A stretch of DNA of 64,000 bases from Streptomyces sp. TSRI0107. Lineage in GTDB: Bacteria > Actinomycetota > Actinomycetes > Streptomycetales > Streptomycetaceae. The notes below the pieces were generated by a model. The model was given only the letters and a program-made list of their open reading frames with translations, was not told the DNA's origin and ran no database searches. Shown here in pieces: positions 51,007-60,355 of this stretch (its first letter is position 1; each line of letters begins with the position of its first letter). The DNA lies in contig NZ_LIVZ01000006.1 of the NCBI RefSeq assembly GCF_001905845.1, positions 310,001 through 374,000 of the forward strand, given 5' to 3'. The position numbers were made by a program, and so were the translations under genes.

Positions 51007-51756
51007 ATGGCACTTCGCACGTTCCTGCGCACCCTCGGCGCCAACGCGCCGTCCGTCGACACCCTCGTCACCACCGCCCGGATCCGGCCCGGCACCCCGC
51101 TGCGGTGCGAGGTCACCGTGCGCGGCGGCGGCGCGGACCTGGACGTGGAGCGGCTGCGGCTCGAACTCGTCGTCCGCGCCGAGGATCTGGAGCCGGACGG
51201 CTCCACCACCTGGAACAACCCGTACGTCGTCAGCCACGCGACCGGCGGCCCCTTCAAACTGCCGGCCGGCGGCACCGTCGTCCGCCATGTGACGCTGGAC
51301 ATGCCCTGGGAGATGCCCCTCACCCACGCGCGGGGCGTCCGGCTGACCGGCAGCCGCGTCGCGGTCCGCACCGAACTGGCCGTCGAGAGCGCCGTCGACC
51401 GGGGCGACTTCGACGAGATCGAGGTGCACCCGCTGCCGCACCAGGAGCTGGTCTTCCAGGCCTACGAGGACCTGGGCTTCCGCTTCCACGAGTCCGAGGT
51501 CAAGCTCGGCACGCAGCCCTGGCCGGACCGTATGAAGGACCGCCGCACCGCCCCCTTCTGGCAGGAACTCGACTTCCACTTCCCCGCGTCCTGGAACCGG
51601 GGCGCCCAGGAGCTGGAGACGGTCCTCATCACCCGCCCCGACGAGATCGACGTCCACCCCGGCGGCTACCCGCCGGTGACCCTGCCCGCGGGTGAGCCGG
51701 ACCGGGCGCGGTACACGCGCGCCCTGGAGGAGCACATCCGCTCGTACTGGAGCTGA
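51007..51756 (+). CDS. Spo0M-family sporulation-control protein
   Basis: A 249-residue protein of the Spo0M (arrestin-fold) family: FLRTLGANAPSVDTLVTTARIRPGTPLRCEVTVRGGGADLDVERLRLELVVRAED, DMPWEMPLTHARGVRLTGSRVAVRTELAVESAVDRGDFDEIEVHPLPHQELVF. Spo0M of Bacillus is a cytosolic protein needed for normal sporulation onset. In Streptomyces several paralogues exist; none is clearly characterised to my knowledge. Preceded by AGGGAGGGGA 15-6 nt before ATG 51007. Confidence 0.88.
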   Translation: MALRTFLRTLGANAPSVDTLVTTARIRPGTPLRCEVTVRGGGADLDVERLRLELVVRAEDLEPDGSTTWNNPYVVSHATGGPFKLPAGGTVVRHVTLDMPWEMPLTHARGVRLTGSRVAVRTELAVESAVDRGDFDEIEVHPLPHQELVFQAYEDLGFRFHESEVKLGTQPWPDRMKDRRTAPFWQELDFHFPASWNRGAQELETVLITRPDEIDVHPGGYPPVTLPAGEPDRARYTRALEEHIRSYWS

Positions 51757-51760
51757 GCCC

Positions 51761-52744
51761 TCACTTCCCGCGCCGCAGCCGCCGGAGCCCCAGCAGCGCG
51801 GCGCAGGCCACGGCGACGGCGAGGACACCCCTCCCGGCGTTCCCGAGCTCGAAGCCGTCCTCGTCGCCGCCGCCACCGGCCGAACCGGCCTGGTCCGACG
51901 GGCTCTTCGGCTCCGGCGCGGTGCCCTCGGGCAGCTCCCCGGGCCGGACGGAGCTGTCCGAGCCCTCGGCGCCGTACATCAGCCGCGTCCCGTCGGCGGT
52001 GTAGGTGACGGACTCGCCCTGCCCCAGGAACGGCACGCTGAGCCGTCCCCGCTTCTCGATCCTCCCGCCGTTCCAGTCGTACGCGATCGCCCCGAAGTAG
52101 CTGCGCACGACGAGCTGTTCGCCGTCCGGGGACAGCGCGGCGTCGGTGGCCTCCAGGTCGGGGACGGCGGCGACGCGCCGGAAGACGTTGCCGCCGGATG
52201 CGGAGAGTCCGGCGGGCCCCTCGTACAGGTGGCTGCCCTCGTCGTTCTTGTCGACGATGTAGACGCGCCCGGTGCGGGGGTGCACGACCAGCGACTCGGC
52301 GTCCCGGGCGCCGTCCTCGTAGGTGACGACGTACTGCGTGGCCCGCACGGTCGCGTCCCGCAGGGTCTTCGGCTCGGGGAGTTCGTAGATCCACACGTGC
52401 GGCCAGCTGCCGCCGAGGTTGTCGCCGATGTCGCCGACGTAGATCCGGTTGCCGGGGCCGATGGAGACGGCCTCCACGTCACGCGGGGTGCCGACTCCGG
52501 TGAGGGTGAGGGTCGCCACCGTCTTCCCCGTCGACCCGTCCACGGCGTACAGGAAGGCGCCGTCGTCGCTGTCGTTGTGGGTCCAGTAGACGCCCGGGTG
52601 CTGCCGGGACGCGGCCAGGCCGCTGGACTCCGTGATGCGCGGGTCCTTGATGGTGAACCCCTCGTCGTCGGCTGCGGAGGCGGGGGACGTGGCGAGCGCG
52701 CCCGTGAGGAGGGCAGCGGCGAGGAGCACGAACGTTCGGCGCAT
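51761..52744 (-). CDS. Secreted beta-propeller-like protein with C-terminal membrane anchor
   Basis: A 327-residue protein from ATG 52744: Sec signal peptide (MRRTFVLLAAALLTGALATSPASAADD), then a repeated beta-sheet body with blades such as YWTHNDSDDGAFLYAVDGSTG, DVEAVSIGPGNRIYVGDIGDN, DAESLVVHPRTGRVYIVDKND and DLEATDAALSPDGEQLVVRSYFG. A Gly/Asp-rich linker leads to a final hydrophobic helix (GVLAVAVACAALLGLRRL) ending RRLRRGK, so it is probably membrane-anchored outside the cell. It resembles the esterase-like/TolB-type propellers; enzyme activity is not evident. Convergent with the Spo0M gene, only 4 bases apart. Confidence 0.83.
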   Translation of the reverse strand: MRRTFVLLAAALLTGALATSPASAADDEGFTIKDPRITESSGLAASRQHPGVYWTHNDSDDGAFLYAVDGSTGKTVATLTLTGVGTPRDVEAVSIGPGNRIYVGDIGDNLGGSWPHVWIYELPEPKTLRDATVRATQYVVTYEDGARDAESLVVHPRTGRVYIVDKNDEGSHLYEGPAGLSASGGNVFRRVAAVPDLEATDAALSPDGEQLVVRSYFGAIAYDWNGGRIEKRGRLSVPFLGQGESVTYTADGTRLMYGAEGSDSSVRPGELPEGTAPEPKSPSDQAGSAGGGGDEDGFELGNAGRGVLAVAVACAALLGLRRLRRGK

Positions 52745-52842
52745 GGGCCAAGCCTGCCATCCCGGACGGTGGTTCACGGGGCGTGGCGGGCCTCACATGC
52801 CCTCGCACTGCGCCCGTCCCACCGATCGTCCATCATGAGCGG

Positions 52843-53517
52843 ATGCTCAGGTTCATGCCCGTAGGCGACTCCATGACCATCGGCAGCGCGGGCGAACACA
52901 CTTGGCGTCACCGCATGTGGCAGCACCTGTGCGCCACGTACGGCGGCCCGTTCACGCTGGTCGGGCCCCGTGAGGCGCTGTACGACAAGGCCGCCGACGC
53001 GCCGACGTCGTACGCCTACGCCGACCCCGGCTTCCCCCGCGCCCACCTCGCCGGCTGGGGCGAGGGCTGGCTGCACATGGCGCCGCTGATCGGGGAAGCG
53101 GTGCGCAAGCACCGCGCGGACGTGCTCCTCGTCTCCCTCGGCCTCATCGACCTGGGCTTCTACACCAACGCCGAGCAGACCGCGGAGAACGTGCACGCCT
53201 TCGTCGCCGAGGCCCGCGCGGCCAACCCGCGCATACGGATGGTGCTGCTGCCGGTGATACCCAATGTGCGCGCGCAGGCGGATCCGCCGTTCGCCGAGCA
53301 GGTCGACCGCTTCAACGAGCTGCTGGCGAAGGCGGTCGCCGACCTGGACGAACCGGCCTCGCCGATCCTGCTGGCCTCCGTCCCCGAGTCCTACGACATC
53401 GACACCGACACCTACGACGGCACCCATCCCAGCGCGAGCGGCGAGCACAAGCTGGCGGAGGCGTTCGCGGAGGCGATGTGGCAGGGGTGGGGGGTCGGCG
53501 GGGAATACGTCCCGTAA
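52843..53517 (+). CDS. SGNH/GDSL hydrolase
   Basis: A 224-residue protein: block I FMPVGDSMTIGS with the catalytic serine (GDS), VLLVSLGLIDLGF corresponds to the usual G-x-N-D block but with GLIDL (glycine and asparagine positions shifted), VLLPVIPN and the final DGTHPSASGEHKL carrying the Asp-x-x-His pair. It cleaves ester or acetyl groups; absence of a signal peptide in this start suggests a cytosolic role. ATG 52843 is the only start with the family N-terminus. Confidence 0.85.
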   Translation: MLRFMPVGDSMTIGSAGEHTWRHRMWQHLCATYGGPFTLVGPREALYDKAADAPTSYAYADPGFPRAHLAGWGEGWLHMAPLIGEAVRKHRADVLLVSLGLIDLGFYTNAEQTAENVHAFVAEARAANPRIRMVLLPVIPNVRAQADPPFAEQVDRFNELLAKAVADLDEPASPILLASVPESYDIDTDTYDGTHPSASGEHKLAEAFAEAMWQGWGVGGEYVP

Positions 53518-53589
53518 CCGGCCGGCCGTTCGTATCGTTGTACTGCGCGGCTGCACCCGTTCGGGGAGCGGTCGGGGAGGAGCGCCACG

Positions 53590-54177
53590 ATGACCGTCCT
53601 TGAAGACAGGATCGCGATGGCCGAGAGCGACAACACGACGACGCTCGCGGAGATGTTCGAGCGGCTCGAGAAGATGCCCGTCCCCGAGGGATACAAGGTC
53701 GAGATCGTCGAGGGGACCGTCTACATGTCGCCGCAGCGGGACACCCACTGGGAGATCATCCTGGACATCGTCGAGCAACTGCGCACCAAGTACCCGCGCA
53801 AGCGCATCAAATCCGATGTGCGGATCGACTACCCGGGGCATCTGAACGGTTTTGCGACCGACGTGACGCTGATGGCCGAGGAGTCCTCCAAGACGGAAAA
53901 CGGCCACTGGAGCTGTGAGGACGTCACCTTCGTCGCCGAGGTCATCTCAAGGGGCACCGGCCAGAACGACTACGGCCCCAAGAAAACCGCCTACGCCACC
54001 GCCGAAGTCCCCGTCTACCTGATCGTCGACCCCTACCAGGGCCGCTGCCACCTCTACACCGACCCCAAGGAGGGCGACTACGAGGTCGAGACGATCGTCC
54101 CCTTCGGCAAGGACCTCGACCTCACCGGCACCGTCGTCGACCTGGTGCTGAAGACCGACGAGTTCCCCCGCGACTGA
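53590..54177 (+). CDS. Uma2-family (DUF820) restriction-like nuclease
   Basis: A 195-residue protein with the Uma2 fold: EGYKVEIVEGTVYMSPQRDTHWEIILDIVEQL, SDVRIDYPGHLNGFATDVTLMAEES with the PD catalytic position, EDVTFVAEVISRGTGQNDYGPKKTAYATAEVPVYLIVDPYQGRC with the E-x-K-type pair (EVIS...KKTAYA). GGAGGAGCGCC precedes ATG 53590. These proteins are abundant in Streptomyces and cyanobacteria and lack an assigned role. Confidence 0.92.
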   Translation: MTVLEDRIAMAESDNTTTLAEMFERLEKMPVPEGYKVEIVEGTVYMSPQRDTHWEIILDIVEQLRTKYPRKRIKSDVRIDYPGHLNGFATDVTLMAEESSKTENGHWSCEDVTFVAEVISRGTGQNDYGPKKTAYATAEVPVYLIVDPYQGRCHLYTDPKEGDYEVETIVPFGKDLDLTGTVVDLVLKTDEFPRD

Positions 54178-54222
54178 CCCACTCTTGCTTCGAGCGCACT
54201 CCAAGCCGTTGGCTTGGTGGTC

Positions 54223-55215
<993 letters not shown>

Positions 55216-55325
55216 CGCCGTGAGGCTCAGGGGCGGGGCTGTATCCGATATGCGGCCCCGCCGCGCGGGCACGACAGCCACCACCGGCCCGCGGCCGGAA
55301 GGCGACGCGCGGTTCCCCGGCGCTA

Positions 55326-55509
55326 GGCTCTGTCGTTTGGGTCAGCCCGGCTGTGAGGGACGGTGCGTCCTGGCCGAGTCGAGCGGGGTCTGGTGCGTGC
55401 AGCTGCAAGGCGGAGGAGGGAGTCGGCGCGGCGCGTCGGCGACTGACGACAACGCGGCAGATGTGCGTGCCAGACCCCGCGACGCCGGGATGATCCAAAC
55501 GACAGGGCC
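55326..55509. mobile_element. MITE-like element, 184 bp, with 15-bp terminal inverted repeats
   Basis: GGCTCTGTCGTTTGG (55326-55340) and CCAAACGACAGGGCC (55495-55509) are inverted with one mismatch and are flanked by TA on both sides (55324-55325 and 55510-55511), as CTAG and CTAA. No ORF for a transposase is inside. The TA target duplication fits IS630-type or IS5-type (YTAR) transposition by a transposase supplied in trans. The right terminus overlaps the stop codon of the 29-aa peptide gene. Confidence 0.7.
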
Positions 55510-55598
55510 TAACCGCCCAGCGCCGAAGCCACCGCGACGAGAACGAACATCAGCACGAGCGCACCGGCCATGATCCGGTTCCGGGTTTTCGGGTCCAC
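55509..55598 (-). CDS. 29-residue membrane peptide
   Basis: GTG 55598 to TAG 55509 encodes MDPKTRNRIMAGALVLMFVL followed by VAVASALGG: a basic N-terminus followed by a single membrane helix. It is a small conserved-looking protein too short for standard gene finders. The stop codon (55509-55511) is formed at the junction with the MITE right end, so the C-terminus may have been altered by the insertion. It lies 9 bases beyond the thpR stop, whose direction it shares. Confidence 0.6.
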   Translation of the reverse strand: MDPKTRNRIMAGALVLMFVLVAVASALGG

Positions 55599-55607
55599 GC
55601 ATCGAGC

Positions 55608-56180
55608 CTAACCGGCCCCGCCGAGCGCCCAGCGGGCGACCGCCTCGTAACGCGGCTGTTCCCCCGGCACCCCGGAGCGCGGCAGGTTGCTGCGCACCAG
55701 GGTCAGGCCGGCCACGGTCCAGGTGCGGCCGGTGAAGGCGTGCAGGGCGTGGACGTACGGCCGTACGTCCACCGAGGTCCGGCTGCGGGCCACCGTGAGG
55801 TGGGCCTTGTACCGGCGGTGCTCCCCCATGGCGACGCCGGCCTTGCGGGCCGCCGACTCGGCGCGGTCGGCGAGCAGCCGCATGGTGGTGAGATCGCCCT
55901 CGGCGCCGATCCACAGCGCCCGCCCGTGCCCGAACTGGCCGCCGCCGCGCAGGGCCAGCCGGAAGGGCTCGGTGCGCTGTGCGGCACGTTCCAGGCGGGC
56001 GGACAGCTCGGGGACGAGGGTGTCGTCGACCTCGCCGTAGAACGCGAGGGTGAAGTGCCAGGCGGGGCGCCCGGTCCAGCGCAGCCCGTCCGCGCCGGGC
56101 AGCTTCCGCAACGCGGCCACCTGGGCGGCGACGTCGTCGGCGACGTCGTCGGGGGGCAGCACGGCGGCGAAGAGTCTCAT
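55608..56180 (-). CDS. thpR: RNA 2',3'-cyclic phosphodiesterase / 2'-5' RNA ligase family
   Basis: A 190-residue 2H phosphoesterase: first motif HFTLAFYGEVDD (about residue 42), second motif HLTVARSRTSVDV (about 126), both H-x-T type. MRLFAAVLPPDDVADDVAAQVAAL is the family N-terminus. It ligates or opens 2'-5' or 2',3'-cyclic ends of RNA in vitro; the cell role is unclear. Same direction as and adjacent to the 29-aa peptide gene. Confidence 0.92.
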   Translation of the reverse strand: MRLFAAVLPPDDVADDVAAQVAALRKLPGADGLRWTGRPAWHFTLAFYGEVDDTLVPELSARLERAAQRTEPFRLALRGGGQFGHGRALWIGAEGDLTTMRLLADRAESAARKAGVAMGEHRRYKAHLTVARSRTSVDVRPYVHALHAFTGRTWTVAGLTLVRSNLPRSGVPGEQPRYEAVARWALGGAG

Positions 56181-56312
56181 GACGCCAGCCTGGCAGGGAT
56201 CGGGGCGGCCATCACGTCGAACGTCCCGGAGGATCGCCGGCCGGGGCCGGTGCCCGCCCGGAGGGTGTGAGCCCCCCGGGAGGACGCGGCGGACGCGGCG
56301 GACGCGGCCGGG

Positions 56313-57674
56313 TCACGCCGCCGTGGCCAGCTCCTCCTGCCGCTCGCGCGGCACGAAGCGGACCGTCGGGTGGCCGTGGCTCCAGCCGAGGGCGAGGCGC
56401 AGGCCGCCGGTGCGGGCCAGGACGAGGCCGATCGTGACGGCGGCCAGGGCGGCGATCGCGCCGCCGGCGGCGAGGCCGACGCGGGCGCCGTAGGTGTCGG
56501 TGATCCAGCCGACGATGGGGGCGCCGACCGGGGAGCCGCCGAGGAACACCATCATGTAGAAGGCCATCACGCGGCCCCGCATGGCCGGGTCGGTGGCCAT
56601 CTGGATGCCGGTGTTGGCGGTGACGTTGACGGTCATGCCGAAGACGCCGAGCGGGATCATCAGCAGCGCGAACATCCACAGCTGCGGCGTCACCGCGGCG
56701 AATATCTCGACCGTGCCGAAGACCAGCGCGGCGGCGCTGAGCACCCGCATCCGGGCCGTGCCGCGCCGGGCGGCGAGCAGGGCGCCGGTGACGGAGCCGA
56801 CCGCCATCAGGGTGTTGAAGAGGCTGTAGGTGCCGGCTCCGGCGTGGAAGACGTCGTCGGCGAAGGCGGAGAGGTAGACGGGGAAGTTGAAGGCGAAGGT
56901 GCCGACGAACCCGACCAGCACGATCGGCCAGATCAGCTCGGGGCGCCCGGCGACGTAGCGCAGGCCTTCACGGAGCTGGCCCTTGCCGCGCGGGGCGCGT
57001 TCGACGACGTGCAGTTCGCGGGCGCGCATCAGCAGCAGCCCGGCGATGGGCGCCACGAAGGACAGGCCGTTGAGCAGGAACGCCCAGCCGGTGCCGACGC
57101 CGGTGATCAGGATGCCCGCGACGGCGGGGCCGATCAGGCGGGCGGACTGGAAGTTCGCGGAGTTCAGGCTGACCGCGTTCTGCAGCTGGCCGGGGCCGAC
57201 CATCTCGCTGACGAAGGACTGCCGGGCCGGGTTGTCGACGACGGTGGCGAGGCCGACGGCGAAGGCGGCCACGTACACGTGCCACACCTCGACCTGGCCG
57301 GTCAGGGTGAGCGCGGCGAGCGCGATGCCGGTGAGGGCCATCGAGGTCTGGGTGACCAGCAGGGTGGGCCGCTTGGGGAGGCGGTCGACGAGGACGCCGC
57401 CGTACAGGCCGAAGAGCAGCATCGGCAGGAACTGCAGCGCGGTGGTGACGCCGACGGCGGTGGCGGAGCCGGTGAGGCTGAGCACCAGCCAGTCCTGGGC
57501 GATGCGCTGCATCCAGGTGCCGGTGTTGGAGACGACCTGGCCCATGAAGAACAGGCGGTAGTTCCTGATCCTCAGGGAGGAGAACATGGAGGCCTTACGG
57601 GGGGCCTCAGGGGCGGATGCGGGGTCGGGGGTGGTCGGTGCGGGGGCGGAGTCTGCTCCGGATCCCGTACTCAA
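56313..57674 (-). CDS. MFS transporter, EntS-like (MFS_3) exporter
   Basis: A 453-residue 12-helix protein starting from TTG 57674 with GGAGGAGG upstream. Family motifs: RNYRLFFMGQVVSNTGTWMQRIAQDWLVLSLTGS, GGVLVDRLPKRPTLL, VDNPARQSFVSEMVGPGQLQNAVSLNSANFQSARLIGPAVAG and GMTVNVTANTGIQMATDPAMRGRVMAFYMMVFLGGSPVGAPIVGW. This branch includes enterobactin and drug exporters. Cotranscribed downstream of the MarR gene (33-base gap), so it is probably a MarR-controlled efflux pump. Substrate unknown. Confidence 0.91.
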   Translation of the reverse strand: MSTGSGADSAPAPTTPDPASAPEAPRKASMFSSLRIRNYRLFFMGQVVSNTGTWMQRIAQDWLVLSLTGSATAVGVTTALQFLPMLLFGLYGGVLVDRLPKRPTLLVTQTSMALTGIALAALTLTGQVEVWHVYVAAFAVGLATVVDNPARQSFVSEMVGPGQLQNAVSLNSANFQSARLIGPAVAGILITGVGTGWAFLLNGLSFVAPIAGLLLMRARELHVVERAPRGKGQLREGLRYVAGRPELIWPIVLVGFVGTFAFNFPVYLSAFADDVFHAGAGTYSLFNTLMAVGSVTGALLAARRGTARMRVLSAAALVFGTVEIFAAVTPQLWMFALLMIPLGVFGMTVNVTANTGIQMATDPAMRGRVMAFYMMVFLGGSPVGAPIVGWITDTYGARVGLAAGGAIAALAAVTIGLVLARTGGLRLALGWSHGHPTVRFVPRERQEELATAA

Positions 57675-57707
57675 AAGGGTTCGCCTCCTCCAAGCGACGG
57701 CTGCTGA

Positions 57708-58145
57708 CTACAGGTGCGCGAGCTTCTCCAGCACGGGGGCGGCGGCGCGCAGCTTGGCCCACTCGTCCTCGTCGAGGCCCTCCACCAGGGTGGCGAGGAA
57801 GGCGTTCCGCTTTCTACGGCTTTCCTCGAGCATCGCCTCGGCCTGTTCGGTCGGGGTGACCACCTTCTGGCGCCGGTCCTCGGGGTGCGGCTCCAGCCGG
57901 ACCAGTCCCTTGGCCTCCAGCAGCGCGACGATGCGGGTCATCGACGGCGGCTGGACGTGCTCCTTGCGGGCGAGTTCGCCCGGCGTGGCCCTGCCGCAGA
58001 GGGACAGGGTACCCAGCACCGACATCTCGGTGGGGCTCAGTGACTCGTCGACCCGCTGGTGCTTCAGCCGACGGGAGAGCCGCATGACGGCGGATCGCAG
58101 GGAGTTCACGGCGGCTACGTCGTCGCCATGGCTAAGGTCCGGCAT
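57708..58145 (-). CDS. MarR-family regulator
   Basis: A 145-residue protein: winged HTH LSPTEMSVLGTLSLCGRATPGELARKEHVQPPSMTRIVALLEAKGLVRLEPHPEDRRQKVV (about residues 37-98) with the D-R-R wing and flanking dimerisation helices. First gene of the MarR-MFS operon; the 26-bp inverted repeat at 58151-58176 lies directly before its start and is the likely autoregulatory operator. Confidence 0.93.
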   Translation of the reverse strand: MPDLSHGDDVAAVNSLRSAVMRLSRRLKHQRVDESLSPTEMSVLGTLSLCGRATPGELARKEHVQPPSMTRIVALLEAKGLVRLEPHPEDRRQKVVTPTEQAEAMLEESRRKRNAFLATLVEGLDEDEWAKLRAAAPVLEKLAHL

Positions 58146-58150
58146 GTTCT

Positions 58151-58176
58151 TTAGCGTAACTCATTACTCTCGCTAA
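58151..58176. promoter_or_regulatory. Putative MarR operator
   Basis: TTAGCG (58151-58156) and CGCTAA (58171-58176) flank a partly symmetric AT-rich core. The sequence begins six bases from the MarR start codon and so would block its transcription when bound. Confidence 0.6.
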
Positions 58177-58294
58177 GGACCAGTCGGGACACGCATGCAT
58201 GCCCGTGACACGCGCCACGAAAACCCCACCGTCACCCGAACGGGTGGCCCGGAAGCGAAATGTCACGCACCACCCTGGTGCGCCCCCGACCCTC

Positions 58295-58483
58295 ATGTTC
58301 ATGGGGACCAGCGTGCTCAGCCTGCGGATAGACGGGGAGCTGCTCGAACGGCTCCGCCACCACGCGGCGAAAAGAGGAATGAGCGTCCAGGACTATGTCG
58401 TCCGGACGCTCATTCGGGATGACTTCGACGAGCGCTTCCAGGCCGCCGTCGAGGAGACCGAGAAGTTCTACGGGGTCACCTGA
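58295..58483 (+). CDS. Ribbon-helix-helix (Arc/CopG-type) small protein
   Basis: A 62-residue protein (from ATG 58295; ATG 58301 also possible, and the frame is open to 58199). The RHH core is SVLSLRIDGELLERLRHHAAKRGMSVQDYVVRTLIRDDFDE: a beta strand followed by two helices. The tail is ERFQAAVEETEKFYGVT. It might be a DNA-binding antitoxin-like protein, but no toxin partner is adjacent; the next gene is a permease on the other strand with a 10-base gap. Confidence 0.8.
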   Translation: MFMGTSVLSLRIDGELLERLRHHAAKRGMSVQDYVVRTLIRDDFDERFQAAVEETEKFYGVT

Positions 58484-58493
58484 CCCCCGGCCG

Positions 58494-59945
58494 TCACGTG
58501 AGGCCGAGAGCCGGCATCAGGTAGTAGAAGGCGAACACCGCCGACACCACGTACATCGCCGCCGGGACCTCCCGGCCCCGCCCGGCCGCCAGGCGCAGCA
58601 CCGCGAAGGTGATGAAGCCCATACCGATGCCGTTGGTGATCGAGTAGGTGAACGGCATCATCAGCATCGTCACGAAGGCCGGGATGGCGATCGTGTAGTC
58701 GGTCCAGTCGATCTGACCGATGGAGCCCGCCAGGATCAGGAAGCCGACCGCGAGCAGCGCCGGGGTGGCCGCCTGGGACGGGACCATCGTGGCGACCGGC
58801 GTGAGGAACAGGGCCACGGCGAACAGACCGCCGGTGACGACATTGGCGAAGCCGGTGCGCGCGCCCTCGCCGACACCGGCCGTGGACTCCACGAACGCGG
58901 TGGTGGCGGAGGAGGAGCTGGCGCCGCCCGCGGCGACCGCGATGCCGTCGACGAACAGGACCTTGTTGATGCCGGGCATCTGGCCCTGGGCGTCGGTCAG
59001 CTTGGCCTCGTCGCTGACGCCCATGATCGTGCCCATCGCGTCGAAGAAGCACGACAGCAGCACGGTGAAGACGAACAGGATGCCGGTCAGCACGCCGACC
59101 TTCTCGAACCCGCCGAACAGGCTGACCTGGCCGACCAGGCCGAAGTCGGGGGTCGCGACCGGGTTGCCGGGCCACTTCGGGGTGGTCAGGCCCCAGGACG
59201 GCACCTTGGCGACGGCCTCGATGACCACCGCGACGACCGTCATGGCGACGATCGAGATCAGGATCGCGCCGGGCACCTTGCGCACGATCAGCGCGAGGGT
59301 GAGCAGGGTGCCGAGGATGAAGACGAGCACCGGCCAGCCGTTGAGGTGGCCGTCGGCGCCGAGCTGGAGCGGGACGGTGGTCTGGGCGGCGTCCGGGATC
59401 CGGGAGACGAACCCGGAGTCGACCAGACCGATCAGCATGATGAACAGGCCGATACCGATGGAGATGGCCTTGCGCAGGCCGAACGGCACCGCGTTCATCA
59501 CGCGCTCCCGCAGACCGGTGGCGACCAGCAGCATCACCACGAAGCCGGCCAGCACCACCATGCCCATGGCGTCCGGCCAGGACATCCGCGGGGCGAGCTG
59601 GAGGGCGACCACCGAGTTGACGCCGAGACCGGCGGCGAGCGCGATCGGGACGTTGCCGACGACACCCATCAGCAGGGTGGTGAACGCGGCGGTCAGAGCG
59701 GTGGCGGTGACGAGCTGGCCGTTGTCCAGCTGGTTGCCGTACATGTCCTTCGCGCTGCCGAGAATGATCGGATTCAGCACGATGATGTACGCCATCGCGA
59801 AGAAGGTGGCGAGACCACCACGGACCTCGCGCGCCAGGGTGCTGCCACGCTCCGAGATCTTGAAGTAGCGGTCGAGGGCGCCGTACGCGGGCGCCTTGCC
59901 CGGCTGCTGGGGCGCGGGGACCTTGGCGGGGGCCGAGGTGGGCAT
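58494..59945 (-). CDS. NCS2-family nucleobase permease (AzgA-like)
   Basis: A 483-residue, 14-segment transporter: GLATFFAMAYIIVLNPIILG near the N-terminus, the core NVPIALAAGLGVNSVVALQLA, FVFTVLLSCFFDAMGTIMGVSDEAKL and AFVESTAGVGEGARTGFANVVTGGLF (signature of the AzgA-like subgroup), FAVLRLAAGRGREVP at the C-terminus. It probably imports adenine/guanine/hypoxanthine by proton symport. ATG 59945 is the start. Confidence 0.93.
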   Translation of the reverse strand: MPTSAPAKVPAPQQPGKAPAYGALDRYFKISERGSTLAREVRGGLATFFAMAYIIVLNPIILGSAKDMYGNQLDNGQLVTATALTAAFTTLLMGVVGNVPIALAAGLGVNSVVALQLAPRMSWPDAMGMVVLAGFVVMLLVATGLRERVMNAVPFGLRKAISIGIGLFIMLIGLVDSGFVSRIPDAAQTTVPLQLGADGHLNGWPVLVFILGTLLTLALIVRKVPGAILISIVAMTVVAVVIEAVAKVPSWGLTTPKWPGNPVATPDFGLVGQVSLFGGFEKVGVLTGILFVFTVLLSCFFDAMGTIMGVSDEAKLTDAQGQMPGINKVLFVDGIAVAAGGASSSSATTAFVESTAGVGEGARTGFANVVTGGLFAVALFLTPVATMVPSQAATPALLAVGFLILAGSIGQIDWTDYTIAIPAFVTMLMMPFTYSITNGIGMGFITFAVLRLAAGRGREVPAAMYVVSAVFAFYYLMPALGLT

Positions 59946-60058
59946 TTGTTAGTTCCTACGAACAGAAGCGGTCAAAGGCAAACGGTTTCAGTATGAACAT
60001 ATAACTTCCACGATCGCCATCTCCGCGCGTAGACCTGATCAGCTCCTACACTGTTCGC

Positions 60059-60325
60059 ATGGCGAAATGGACCCCTAGGCACGAGGCGCCGGAGCCCCTG
60101 GAGGGCCCCGTGGTCGCCACCATCACCGGCGGCACGATCCTGTGGTTCGTCCTCTTCCTGGTCCAGCTCCCCTTCTACGGCTGGTTCGACGACCACGGCC
60201 ACACCTGGTGGCTGTGGACCTGCCTGGCCGGCGGCGGCCTCGGCCTGATCGGCATCTGGTACGTCCGCAAGCGGGACGCCGCCATCAAGCGGGCGGCACG
60301 GGAGGACCACGCATTCGGCGGGTGA
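60059..60325 (+). CDS. DUF2530 small membrane protein
   Basis: An 88-residue protein: TPRHEAPEPLEGPVVATITGGTILWFVLFLVQLPFYGWFDDHGHTWWLWTCLAGGGLGLIGIWYVRKRDAAIKR. It has two membrane helices and a short basic cytosolic end. DUF2530 is an actinobacterial family without known function, often near NCS2 permeases. Divergent from the permease gene. Confidence 0.9.
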   Translation: MAKWTPRHEAPEPLEGPVVATITGGTILWFVLFLVQLPFYGWFDDHGHTWWLWTCLAGGGLGLIGIWYVRKRDAAIKRAAREDHAFGG

Positions 60326-60355
60326 AGGGCCAAATCCGCACGTAACGTCGAATGC

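Noticed and set aside
52774..53907. A 377-codon minus-strand frame opposite SGNH and Uma2 genes
   Set aside because: Shadow frame; the opposing genes have clear family motifs and good codon pattern.
58295..58483. Toxin-antitoxin pair
   Set aside because: The RHH protein could be an antitoxin, but no small toxin frame is adjacent on the same strand.
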